Made by a program: the position numbers and the translations under genes. The notes beneath the pieces are model-generated. The model was not told the DNA's origin. It saw only the letters and a list, made by a program, of their open reading frames with translations, and did not search any database. From contig CAJMLC010000135.1 in assembly GCA_905214155.1 (NCBI GenBank), positions 1 to 5,381 on the forward strand: DNA of 5,381 bases, given 5' to 3'. This stretch comes from an uncultured bacterium. GTDB lineage: Bacteria; Bacillota; Clostridia; Oscillospirales; Oscillospiraceae. This document shows, in pieces, positions 1 to 4,565 of the stretch (position 1 is its first letter; each line of letters opens with the position of its first letter).

Positions 1-118
1 AGCGGCAGGTGCCGCAGTCCTCCGGCGTGACCGCCTCGCCGCTGTCGTAGTGGTCGAAACCGGGCTTGCCCTGCATGAGCTGTTCAAAGGCCCGGTCGCT
101 GCCGGAAGTGAAGTACAT
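1..118 (-). CDS. Unrecognised protein, N-terminal 39 residues (runs off the window edge)
   Basis: An open frame on the minus strand starts with ATG at 118-116 and stays open to the window edge. A consensus AAAGGAGG (complement of 128-135) lies 9 nt upstream, so the start is well supported. The visible protein begins MYFTSGSDRAFEQLMQG and continues with a Tyr/Asp-rich stretch to EDCGTCR at residues 33-39, giving a CxxC pair at Cys34 and Cys37. There is no signal peptide or membrane segment in the visible part; it is polar and acidic. A CxxC this early could be half of a metal site in a small cysteine-rich protein, but the rest is outside the window. I do not recognise the family and assign no function. 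The leader carries a terminator-like hairpin only about 12 bp upstream of the ribosome binding site, so expression may be attenuated. Confidence 0.7.
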   Translation of the reverse strand, partial: MYFTSGSDRAFEQLMQGKPGFDHYDSGEAVTPEDCGTCR

Positions 119-147
119 AGGCCGTCGCCTCCTTTCTGCGTTTGGGC

Positions 148-187
148 AAAAAGAAAAGCCGCAGACTTTTTTCAAAATCTGCGGCTT
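148..187 (-). terminator. Terminator-like hairpin in the leader of the minus-strand small gene
   Basis: The arms 156-165 (AAGCCGCAGA) and 178-187 (TCTGCGGCTT) pair perfectly over 10 bp. Four more A-T pairs (167-170 with 174-177) can form after a one-base bulge. Read on the minus strand the stem is followed by TTCTTTTT (complement of 148-155), the signature of a Rho-independent terminator. No minus-strand gene lies just upstream of it within the window, so it either ends an unseen non-coding transcript or acts as an attenuator for the gene starting at 118. There is no room for a promoter between its T-tract and that gene's ribosome binding site. Confidence 0.65.
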
Positions 188-196
188 GGCCGGGGA

Positions 197-239
197 ACAG
201 AAAAGGGCGCTGTCATGCTTGACAACACCCTGTTTCTGT
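197..239. other. Long imperfect stem-loop in the 5' intergenic region
   Basis: ACAGAAA (197-203) pairs with TTTCTGT (233-239). After a bulge, AGGG (204-207) pairs with CCCT (228-231), and TGTCA (211-215) pairs with TGACA (220-224) around a TGCT loop, with two mismatches between. About 17 pairs form over 43 nt. It lies next to the terminator-like hairpin at 148-187, so the two may belong to one structured leader on the minus strand. I do not recognise a riboswitch class. Confidence 0.4.
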
Positions 240-247
240 CTGATTAT
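219..247 (+). promoter_or_regulatory. Possible sigma-A promoter of unknown target
   Basis: A perfect TTGACA (219-224) is followed after 17 bp by GATTAT (242-247), a 4/6 match to the -10 box. The -35 box lies in the right arm of the 197-239 stem-loop. The next plus-strand gene (rlmA, 407) has its own better promoter, so this may be a chance match or a secondary upstream promoter. Confidence 0.25.
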
Positions 248-350
248 TCAGTTGTTTTGACCTGCCCCGTTTTCCGCTGCCCTAAAAAACATTGATTTTA
301 CTGGGTTTTTTCATGTTTTCTTATGGCACCACGGTTAAGGTCCGTTCTTT

Positions 351-379
351 TTGCATTTTGGGCGGATCTGCGCTATAAT
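351..379 (+). promoter_or_regulatory. Sigma-A promoter of rlmA
   Basis: TTGCAT (351-356) and a perfect TATAAT (374-379) are separated by 17 bp. Transcription would start near 386, about 20 nt before the ATG at 407. This placement rules out translation from the upstream in-frame ATG at 323, which lies before the promoter. Confidence 0.85.
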
Positions 380-406
380 CAGAAAAAACCTGCCCGGAGG
401 CCCACT

Positions 407-1222
407 ATGGATCTGATCTGCCCCATCTGCGGCGCGCCGCTTTTGCGCGAGGGCCGCGCCTATCGCTGCGAACGCCGCCACAGCTATGACATGGCCCGCA
501 GCGGCTACGTCAATCTGCTCCCGCCCTCGCCCGCCGGAAAGCGGCACGGGGACGACAGGCGGATGGTCGCCGCGCGGACGGCGTTCTTTGCGCGCGGGTA
601 TTATGACCATCTGCAGCGGTTCGTCGCAAGGCTGGCCGCGGAACTGACCGGTGCGGCCCCCGTCATCGTCGACGCGGGCTGCGGCGAGGGCGCGTACACC
701 CGCCGGGTGTTCGACGCGCTCGCGGCAAGCGGCCGGGCGCCGGAACTCTTCGGCGTGGATATTTCGACGGATGCTCTGCGGCACGCGGCGCGCCTCGTGC
801 CGGAGGGCGTTTTCTGCGCGGCGAGCACGGCGCATCTCCCGCTGCCGGACGGCTGTGCCGATTTGATTTTGAACATCTTTTCGCCGTTCATGCCAGCGGA
901 ATTCCGCCGCGTGCTGCGGCCGGACGGGCATCTGCTGCGCGTGGTACCGATGGAGCGGCACCTCTGGGAGCTGAAGGCCGCCGTCTACGACACGCCTTAT
1001 GAAAATCCGCCCGCGGATCTTGCCGCAGACGGATTTACCCTCGTTCGTCAGGAGGAGCTCCGCCGGACGATCACATTGACCTCGCAGGAGGACATTCAGG
1101 CGCTGTTCCAGATGACGCCGTATTATTATAAGACCGGGGCGGACGACCAGCGGAAGCTCGAAGCGTTCCGGACGCTGGACGTCACGACGGAATTTGCAGT
1201 CGCGGTCTATGCCGTGTCATAA
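407..1222 (+). CDS. rlmA: RlmA-family 23S rRNA (guanine-N1)-methyltransferase
   Basis: This 271-residue protein is predicted to methylate N1 of a guanine in hairpin 35 of 23S rRNA using S-adenosylmethionine. In characterised members this is G745 in Gram-negatives (RlmAI) and G748 in Gram-positives (RlmAII/TlrB). The N-terminal zinc-binding motif is visible: Cys5, Cys8, Cys21 and His25 in CPICG...CERRHSYD. The SAM-binding motif I is DAGCGEG (89-95), followed by the acidic residue Asp118 in GVDIS. Other RlmA landmarks are GDDRRMVAARTAF (48-60), NIFSPF (156-161) and RHLWELK (184-190). Length matches the family. The start at 407 is chosen because the promoter -10 box is at 374-379 and CGGAGG (395-400) precedes the ATG; an in-frame ATG at 323 would add 28 atypical residues. 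The stop overlaps the end of the convergent acetyltransferase gene. The RlmA assignment is strong; the exact guanine modified is inferred from the phylum. Confidence 0.93.
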   Translation: MDLICPICGAPLLREGRAYRCERRHSYDMARSGYVNLLPPSPAGKRHGDDRRMVAARTAFFARGYYDHLQRFVARLAAELTGAAPVIVDAGCGEGAYTRRVFDALAASGRAPELFGVDISTDALRHAARLVPEGVFCAASTAHLPLPDGCADLILNIFSPFMPAEFRRVLRPDGHLLRVVPMERHLWELKAAVYDTPYENPPADLAADGFTLVRQEELRRTITLTSQEDIQALFQMTPYYYKTGADDQRKLEAFRTLDVTTEFAVAVYAVS

Positions 1223-1699
1223 CGGCAGCTCCAGAAAGCTCCGGTACGTCCGGAAGCCCGCGGACTCGTAGAACCGCTGCGCGTCCTCGTTGAATGACCA
1301 GACGTCCAGCTCGAGACCCGGAAAGCCCAGCCGCGCGGCCTCGCGCCGGCAGAACTCGATCATGGCCGTCGCCGCGCCGCGGCGGCGATAAGCGGCGTCC
1401 ACGCCGAACTCCTCAATGTGGTAGATGCGCCGTGCGTGCTGATAGGCCGACTCCGGCCGGTCGACATACTGAACCAGCGCAAAGCCGCACACCTGCGCCC
1501 CGGCGCAGGCGACCACGATGTCTTCCTTCGGCGCGTCCAGCGCCTGTGCGGCCCGTGCGGCCAGCGCTTCGCAGAAGCCGGGCCGGAAAATATCGGGGCG
1601 GCCCGCCGCATGCAGCGCGCTCACCATGGCGCGCAGCTCGTTCACGCGCGCAAGATCGTCCCGCGCCGCATAGCGCACCGTCCAGTCGATCTGCTCCAT
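1217..1699 (-). CDS. GNAT-family N-acetyltransferase
   Basis: This 160-residue protein carries a single Gcn5-related N-acetyltransferase domain, which transfers an acetyl group from acetyl-CoA to an amine. Motif A is clear: strand RIYHIEEFGV (91-100), then the pyrophosphate-binding loop AYRRRGAA (103-110) and the helix after it. Motif B is visible as LELDVWSFNEDA (129-140, Asn137) and QRFYESAGF (141-149, with Tyr144 in the usual general-acid position). The substrate cannot be read from the sequence. The start at 1699 is chosen because GGGAGGTGG (complement of 1706-1714) lies 9 nt upstream and a strong promoter lies just beyond. In-frame ATGs further upstream, as far as 1876, precede that promoter. 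The stop overlaps rlmA by 6 bp, tail to tail. It is transcribed alone, divergently from the TraX gene. Confidence 0.9.
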   Translation of the reverse strand: MEQIDWTVRYAARDDLARVNELRAMVSALHAAGRPDIFRPGFCEALAARAAQALDAPKEDIVVACAGAQVCGFALVQYVDRPESAYQHARRIYHIEEFGVDAAYRRRGAATAMIEFCRREAARLGFPGLELDVWSFNEDAQRFYESAGFRTYRSFLELPL

Positions 1700-1733
1700 T
1701 CCATTCCACCTCCCGCATCTGTTTCTTGGCAAT

Positions 1734-1762
1734 ATTTTATTCCGGCCGCCTCGCCCTGTCAA
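1734..1762 (-). promoter_or_regulatory. Sigma-A promoter of the GNAT gene
   Basis: On the minus strand a perfect TTGACA (complement of 1757-1762) is followed after exactly 17 bp by TAAAAT (complement of 1734-1739). The transcript would start near 1727, leaving a leader of about 27 nt that holds the ribosome binding site. The -35 region lies only about 35 bp from the divergent TraX start codon. Confidence 0.85.
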
Positions 1763-1796
1763 GCGCAGCCGGATCATTCTGACAGGAGGGATCATC

Positions 1797-2546
1797 ATGT
1801 CCATCACAGAGCACCGCTTTCTGGATTCCAACGCGATCAAGCTGATCGCCATATTGGCCATGACGGTCGACCACATCGCGTGGGCCGTCTTCCCCGGCTA
1901 TCCGCGCGCAGCGCTGCCGCTGCTGATGCATCTGATCGGCCGCATCACCTGCCCGATCATGTGCTATTTCATCGCCGAGGGCTTCCATCACACGCACGAC
2001 GTCCGCAAATATACCGCGCGGCTGTTCCTGTTCGCGTTCCTGTCGCACTTCTGCTATCTCTATGCCTCAGCCGACTTTATCGACTGGCATTCGTTCATCC
2101 CGTTCTACTATGGCAGTCTGCTGAACCAGACGAGCGTGATGTGGTCGCTCGCGTGGGGCCTTGTGATGCTGCGCGTGGCGAACAGCGGCAGGATCGCCGA
2201 CCGGCTCAAGCCGCTGCTCATCATCCTGATCTGCGTGGCCAGCTTCCCGAGCGACTGGAGCTGCGTTGCGTCGCTCTGTGTGCTGGCGTTCGGCACGAAC
2301 CGGGGCGACCTGAAAAAGCAGGGGCTCTGGCTGGCCATCTATGTCGCGATCTATGCCGTGGTCTATTGCTGCGCCATCGACGTGGTCTACGGGCTGCTGC
2401 AGATGGGCGTCGTCCTCTCGCTGCCGATCCTTCGCTGCTACAACGGGCAGCGCGGACGCGACGATCGCGTCAACCGCGTGATGAAGTGGCTGTTTTACCT
2501 CTATTATCCGCTGCATCTGCTGCTGATCGGCATTTTGTCCGCATAA
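1797..2546 (+). CDS. TraX-family integral membrane protein
   Basis: This 249-residue protein is hydrophobic along most of its length, with about seven or eight likely membrane segments. It has the hallmarks of the TraX family, named after the F-plasmid protein needed for N-terminal acetylation of pilin. These are AMTVDHIAW (21-29, Asp25-His26), GRITCPIMCYFIAEGF (48-63), the following HDVRKYTARL (67-76), Ser83-His84 in FLSHF, and YYPLH (236-240) near the C terminus. AGGAGG at 1784-1789 lies 7 nt before the ATG. No pilin, conjugation or cell-wall gene adjoins it, and a strong terminator follows, so it appears to be a single-gene unit. Chromosomal TraX homologues are known in Firmicutes, but their substrate is not established. 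Acyl transfer to a surface molecule is an inference. I could not find a convincing promoter between 1700 and 1796 on this strand. Confidence 0.88.
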   Translation: MSITEHRFLDSNAIKLIAILAMTVDHIAWAVFPGYPRAALPLLMHLIGRITCPIMCYFIAEGFHHTHDVRKYTARLFLFAFLSHFCYLYASADFIDWHSFIPFYYGSLLNQTSVMWSLAWGLVMLRVANSGRIADRLKPLLIILICVASFPSDWSCVASLCVLAFGTNRGDLKKQGLWLAIYVAIYAVVYCCAIDVVYGLLQMGVVLSLPILRCYNGQRGRDDRVNRVMKWLFYLYYPLHLLLIGILSA

Positions 2547-2548
2547 CG

Positions 2549-2584
2549 AAACCGGCTCCTTCTTCTGGAGAAGGGGCCGGTTTT
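2549..2584 (+). terminator. Rho-independent terminator of the TraX gene
   Basis: The arms 2549-2563 (AAACCGGCTCCTTCT) and 2569-2583 (AGAAGGGGCCGGTTT) form a 15-bp stem with one G-U pair and the loop TCTGG. The stem ends in TTTT (2581-2584). It begins 2 bp after the TAA stop. Confidence 0.88.
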
Positions 2585-2586
2585 GT

Positions 2587-2605
2587 GGGCGGCCAATGGT
2601 CGCCC
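2587..2605. repeat. Palindromic module, GGGC...GCCC type (copy 1, without the usual tail)
   Basis: GGGCGGCC (2587-2594) pairs with GGTCGCCC (2598-2605) over 8 bp, including one G-U pair, around the loop AAT. Its frame (GGGC at one end, GCCC at the other) matches the hairpins at 2743 and 2795. It continues GCCTCC instead of CTACA, so it may be a decayed or truncated copy. Confidence 0.5.
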
Positions 2606-2621
2606 GCCTCCGCGCGCTGCG

Positions 2622-2743
2622 AAAAGCCCCCTCTATGAAGAGGGGGGGAAGAGCGCCAACGGCGATCTGGGGGGAGAATTTTTCAAGCTCCCCCAGTCAC
2701 GGCTCACGCCGTGACAGCCCTCTCTACCAAGAGGGGGCCTTTG
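2622..2743. repeat. Miniature element with terminal inverted repeats and internal palindromes
   Basis: The left end AAAAGCCCCCTCT (2622-2634) and right end AGAGGGGGCCTTT (2730-2742) are inverted repeats differing by one extra base. Inside are four hairpins. CCCCCTCT/AGAGGGGG (2627-2646) has an ATGA loop. CTGGGGGGAG/CTCCCCCAG (2667-2676 with 2688-2696) has one bulge. GTCACGGC/GCCGTGAC (2696-2715) is perfect, with a TCAC loop. CCCTCT/AGAGGG (2718-2735) lies at the right end. There is no coding capacity and no obvious target-site duplication. The form is that of a small non-autonomous or REP-like dispersed repeat; copy number cannot be judged from this window. Confidence 0.6.
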
Positions 2744-2769
2744 GGCCGATGAGGGCATCGGCCCCTACA
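2743..2769. repeat. Palindromic module with GCCCCTACA tail (copy 2)
   Basis: GGGCCGATG (2743-2751) and CATCGGCCC (2756-2764) form a perfect 9-bp stem with an AGGG loop, followed by CTACA (2765-2769). The outer GGGC/GCCC and the tail are shared with the module at 2795-2821, while the inner stem differs. Confidence 0.6.
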
Positions 2770-2794
2770 GGGTGCGGTGCAAAATCAAAGAAGC

Positions 2795-2821
2795 GGGCGG
2801 ACAGAGTCGTCCGCCCCTACA
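2795..2821. repeat. Palindromic module with GCCCCTACA tail (copy 3)
   Basis: GGGCGGAC (2795-2802) and GTCCGCCC (2809-2816) form a perfect 8-bp stem with loop AGAGTC, followed by CTACA (2817-2821). It lies 22 bp beyond the stop of the convergent-side degV gene. On the minus strand it could slow or end degV transcription, but the T-tract after it is poor. Confidence 0.6.
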
Positions 2822-2843
2822 ATATCCAAAGAGATCCGTGTCG

Positions 2844-3749
2844 TTATTTGCCGGAGGTATCGGGCTGGCGCTCGTCGCCGAAGAAGAAGACGGCGACCGT
2901 GCCGGGTCCGCAGTGCGAGGCGATGATCGTGCCGATCTCGTTGACGCGGATGTCGCCCTGGATGTGCGGGAAATGCTCCGCGACGGCCTGCCGCGTAGCT
3001 TCGGCCTCGGCCGGGCAGTTGGAATGGCATATAAAGCACTTGCCGCTGTAGTTCACGCCGCCCTGTGCATGCTGCTCCATGGTGCGGATGGTCTCTTTCA
3101 CGGCGTTTTTCTTGCCGCGGACCTTGCTGTAGGCGATGATCTTGCCCTTGTCGTCGAGACGCATGATGGGGCAGATGTCCAAAATGGTGGCGATGGTGGC
3201 CGTTGCGCCGGACATGCGGCCGCTGCGGCGGTAGAATTTCAGCTCGGTGGAATAGAACTGGTGGTGGACCTTATTGCAGTTGGCCGTGACCCAGTCCGCC
3301 GTCTCTTCGAGCGACTTTCCCGCGTCGCGCATGTCTGCCGCCGCGTCGACGAGCAGGCCGTAGCCCGAGGAGCTGCAGAGCGAGTCGATGACCACGAGCT
3401 TGCGCTCAGGATATTTTTCGCGCAGCACCTCGGCGGCGAGATTCGCGTTCTGCACCGAGGCGGTCATGCCGCTGCCGAATGCGATGTGCAGCACGTCGCC
3501 CCGCTCGAGCAGCGGCGCGAAGAAGTCCTCATACTGCGCCTCGTTGAGCTGCGAGGTCGACGGCAGCTTGCCGTCTGCGATGTACTGATAGAACCGGGGC
3601 AGCGACTGCGGATCGCGGCCCATGTCGTCGACGTGCGCCTCGCCGTCGACGCTGTAGGAATAGAACAGGACGGGCAGTTCGCGCTCCTGCACGTAGGAAT
3701 AGGGCAGATCAATGGTGGATTCACACGAAAGAATGAATGTGGGCTGCAT
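2844..3749 (-). CDS. DegV family (FakB-like) fatty-acid-binding protein
   Basis: This 301-residue protein matches the DegV fold. Characterised members (FakB) hold a fatty acid and present its carboxylate to the kinase FakA for phosphorylation, feeding exogenous fatty acids into phospholipid synthesis. Visible family motifs are the N-terminal strand ending CESTIDLP (9-16), PSTSQL (63-68, the carboxylate-contacting Thr-Ser-Gln), FGSGMTAS (91-98), FYRRSGRMS (172-180) and HCGPGT (279-284) with the conserved His279. There is no signal peptide, and the protein should be cytoplasmic. AGGAGG (complement of 3759-3764) lies 9 nt before the ATG. No fakA gene (Dak-type kinase) is in the window. It is transcribed alone: a terminator facing the same way lies just upstream, and palindromic repeats lie downstream. 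The DegV call is firm; the lipid bound and kinase partner are unknown. Confidence 0.93.
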   Translation of the reverse strand: MQPTFILSCESTIDLPYSYVQERELPVLFYSYSVDGEAHVDDMGRDPQSLPRFYQYIADGKLPSTSQLNEAQYEDFFAPLLERGDVLHIAFGSGMTASVQNANLAAEVLREKYPERKLVVIDSLCSSSGYGLLVDAAADMRDAGKSLEETADWVTANCNKVHHQFYSTELKFYRRSGRMSGATATIATILDICPIMRLDDKGKIIAYSKVRGKKNAVKETIRTMEQHAQGGVNYSGKCFICHSNCPAEAEATRQAVAEHFPHIQGDIRVNEIGTIIASHCGPGTVAVFFFGDERQPDTSGK

Positions 3750-3781
3750 AAGGATATTCCTCCTGTTTCACAATTTCTTAC

Positions 3782-3809
3782 ATTATACCGGAACGTTTCG
3801 AAAAATAAA
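3782..3809 (-). promoter_or_regulatory. Likely promoter of the degV-family gene
   Basis: A perfect TATAAT (complement of 3782-3787) lies 32 bp before the start codon. The -35 region is weak: TTTATT (complement of 3804-3809) at 16-bp spacing. It falls inside the T-tract of the upstream terminator. The 12-bp near-palindrome CGGAACGTTTCG (3789-3800, central AACGTT) sits between the two boxes and could be an operator, which is speculative. Confidence 0.5.
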
Positions 3810-3836
3810 AGGGGACAAAGTGAAAACTTTGTCCCC
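3801..3836 (-). terminator. Leftward Rho-independent terminator (left hairpin copy)
   Basis: GGGGACAAAGT (3811-3821) and ACTTTGTCCCC (3826-3836) form a perfect 11-bp stem with a 4-nt loop. On the minus strand it is followed by TTTTATTTTT (complement of 3801-3810). It is well placed to end the transcript of the metalloregulator gene (stop at 4045) before the degV promoter. The same 26 bp recur at 4003-4028. Confidence 0.75.
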
Positions 3837-3845
3837 CCAGCGTGT

Positions 3846-3861
3846 CGAAAAAGTCTTTTCG
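3846..3861. other. Small hairpin inside the cassette
   Basis: CGAAAA (3846-3851) pairs with TTTTCG (3856-3861) around AGTC. It is short and AT-rich, so weak on its own. It is notable only as part of the run of hairpins. Confidence 0.35.
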
Positions 3862-3876
3862 CCCCGCTGCTTTGTC

Positions 3877-3909
3877 CAGTTTTCTGAACTTGAAAAGTTC
3901 AGAAAACTG
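3877..3909. other. Perfect 15-bp hairpin inside the cassette
   Basis: CAGTTTTCTGAACTT (3877-3891) and AAGTTCAGAAAACTG (3895-3909) pair without mismatch around the loop GAA. Neither strand has a T-tract after it, so it is not a typical terminator. Confidence 0.7.
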
Positions 3910-3922
3910 CTTGATTGAACGC

Positions 3923-3945
3923 GAAAGGGGCTTTTTGCCCCTTTC
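3923..3945. other. Perfect 9-bp hairpin inside the cassette
   Basis: GAAAGGGGC (3923-3931) and GCCCCTTTC (3937-3945) pair around TTTTT. Either strand reads a GC-rich stem ending in TTTC, so weak bidirectional termination is possible. Confidence 0.55.
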
Positions 3946-4002
3946 ACTCTATCCCCGCTGCTCTGTTGCAGAACTGCATTTTATAGTTTTTTGACAATCT
4001 CA

Positions 4003-4033
4003 GGGGACAAAGTGAAAACTTTGTCCCCTTTTT
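4003..4033 (+). terminator. Rightward terminator-like hairpin (right hairpin copy)
   Basis: GGGGACAAAGT (4003-4013) and ACTTTGTCCCC (4018-4028) form an 11-bp stem followed on the plus strand by TTTTT (4029-4033). No plus-strand gene precedes it, so it would mainly stop transcription entering the regulator gene from the left. On the minus strand it lies just after the regulator stop but lacks a T-tract. Confidence 0.6.
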
Positions 4034-4044
4034 GATCGGTCGGA

Positions 4045-4452
4045 TCATTTTTCGGTCACGGGGCCGAAGCCGGCGACGCCCTGATCGGCCTCGCGCTGGG
4101 CGTGGGCACACATGGCGTCATAGGTTTGCTGGCTGATATCGTGCTCGATCTTGCAGGCGTCCTGCTCGGCGGTTTTCTGGTCGACGCCGATGGCGATGAG
4201 AAACTGCGTAAGCGTGCGGTGCCGGTCGAGCATTTTGCTGGCAATCTCCATCCCGCTGGGCGTCAGGGTGATGAGACCGTCGCGGTCCATCGTGATGTGC
4301 CCGCTCTCGCGCAGGCGCTTGGTGGTGTAGGTGACGCTGGGCTTCGTGACGCCCAGATGCTCGGCCACGTCGATGGAGCGGATGTAGCCGTGCTTTTCCT
4401 GCATCATGAGCATGGCTTCCAAATAATCTTCTGAGGCTCTTAATATTTTCAT
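4045..4452 (-). CDS. DtxR/MntR-type metal-dependent transcriptional repressor, probable feo regulator
   Basis: This 135-residue protein has the iron-dependent repressor architecture without the C-terminal SH3-like domain, as in MntR. The winged helix-turn-helix spans about residues 5-65: SEDYLEAM, then DVAEHLGVTKPSVTYTTKRL (28-47) as the DNA-reading helices. The dimerisation and metal-binding domain follows. By alignment from memory with MntR and DtxR, the metal ligands are Asp9, Glu12, His78, Cys100, Glu103 and His104 (DACKIEH). Asp9 is MntR-like; Cys100 matches DtxR Cys102. Iron is the likely co-repressor given the divergent feo genes. The start at 4452 gives the typical MKILRASEDY beginning; AAAGGA (complement of 4465-4470) lies a rather long 12 nt upstream. 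The longer in-frame start at 4509 would lie inside the operator and upstream of the predicted -10 box. A GGTTA-N8-TAACC site over its promoter implies autoregulation. Confidence 0.92.
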   Translation of the reverse strand: MKILRASEDYLEAMLMMQEKHGYIRSIDVAEHLGVTKPSVTYTTKRLRESGHITMDRDGLITLTPSGMEIASKMLDRHRTLTQFLIAIGVDQKTAEQDACKIEHDISQQTYDAMCAHAQREADQGVAGFGPVTEK

Positions 4453-4489
4453 GGCGTATGGCCATCCTTTCCAGCAAGTTTTACAATTT

Positions 4490-4495
4490 CTTATA
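4490..4495 (-). promoter_or_regulatory. Likely -10 box of the metalloregulator promoter
   Basis: TATAAG (complement of 4490-4495) is preceded by TGC, an extended -10. The sequence 17 bp upstream (GGTTAG) is not a -35 box but part of the operator at 4501-4518. A repressor bound there would cover the promoter core. Confidence 0.5.
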
Positions 4496-4500
4496 GCATA

Positions 4501-4518
4501 GGTTAACACACTCTAACC
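4501..4518. promoter_or_regulatory. DtxR-type operator, site 1 (regulator promoter)
   Basis: GGTTAACACACTCTAACC: the outer GGTTA and TAACC are perfect inverted repeats separated by 8 bp. It sits in the -35/spacer region of the regulator promoter, consistent with autorepression. Confidence 0.75.
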
Positions 4519-4565
4519 AAAATTGCAAGAAAAATCGTTCGTCGGATTTTTTTTGAAAAAAGGGC

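Larger units (their letters stand above)
3807..4032. repeat. Hairpin cassette bounded by identical 26-bp palindromes
   Basis: The outermost 15 bases are exact inverted repeats: AAAAGGGGACAAAGT (3807-3821) and ACTTTGTCCCCTTTT (4018-4032). Each belongs to an identical 26-bp hairpin (3811-3836 and 4003-4028). Between them are three more perfect hairpins (3846-3861, 3877-3909, 3923-3945) and a 10-bp direct repeat, CCCCGCTGCT, at 3862-3871 and 3953-3962. I see no reading frame of note. The form suggests a small mobile or REP-like element carrying its own outward terminators. No target-site duplication is evident. Confidence 0.55.

Noticed and set aside
323..406. N-terminal extension of rlmA from the ATG at 323
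   Set aside because: It lies upstream of and across the TTGCAT-17-TATAAT promoter, lacks a ribosome binding site and adds 28 residues not seen in the RlmA family; the ATG at 407 gives the expected MDLICPICG start.
1700..1876. N-terminal extension of the acetyltransferase from upstream in-frame ATGs
   Set aside because: It would cross the near-consensus promoter at 1734-1762 and overlap the divergent TraX gene; the ATG at 1699 has a good ribosome binding site.
1418..2638. 406-codon plus-strand open frame
   Set aside because: It is an out-of-frame shadow of the acetyltransferase and TraX genes, with Arg/Ala/Pro-rich low-complexity translation typical of GC-rich antisense or shifted frames.
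2587..2821. CRISPR array
   Set aside because: The repeats are palindromic hairpins with differing cores and irregular spacing, without identical direct repeats separated by unique spacers.
2772..3887. 371-codon plus-strand open frame antisense to the degV-family gene
   Set aside because: The minus strand encodes a clear DegV protein with all family motifs; the plus frame has no recognisable domain and no convincing ribosome binding site.
3877..3909. Intrinsic terminator
   Set aside because: The 15-bp stem is perfect but AT-rich, and neither strand has a T-tract after it.
3991..3996. TTGACA as a plus-strand promoter -35 box
   Set aside because: No -10-like sequence lies 16-18 bp downstream; that interval is the hairpin at 4003-4028, which ends in a terminator.
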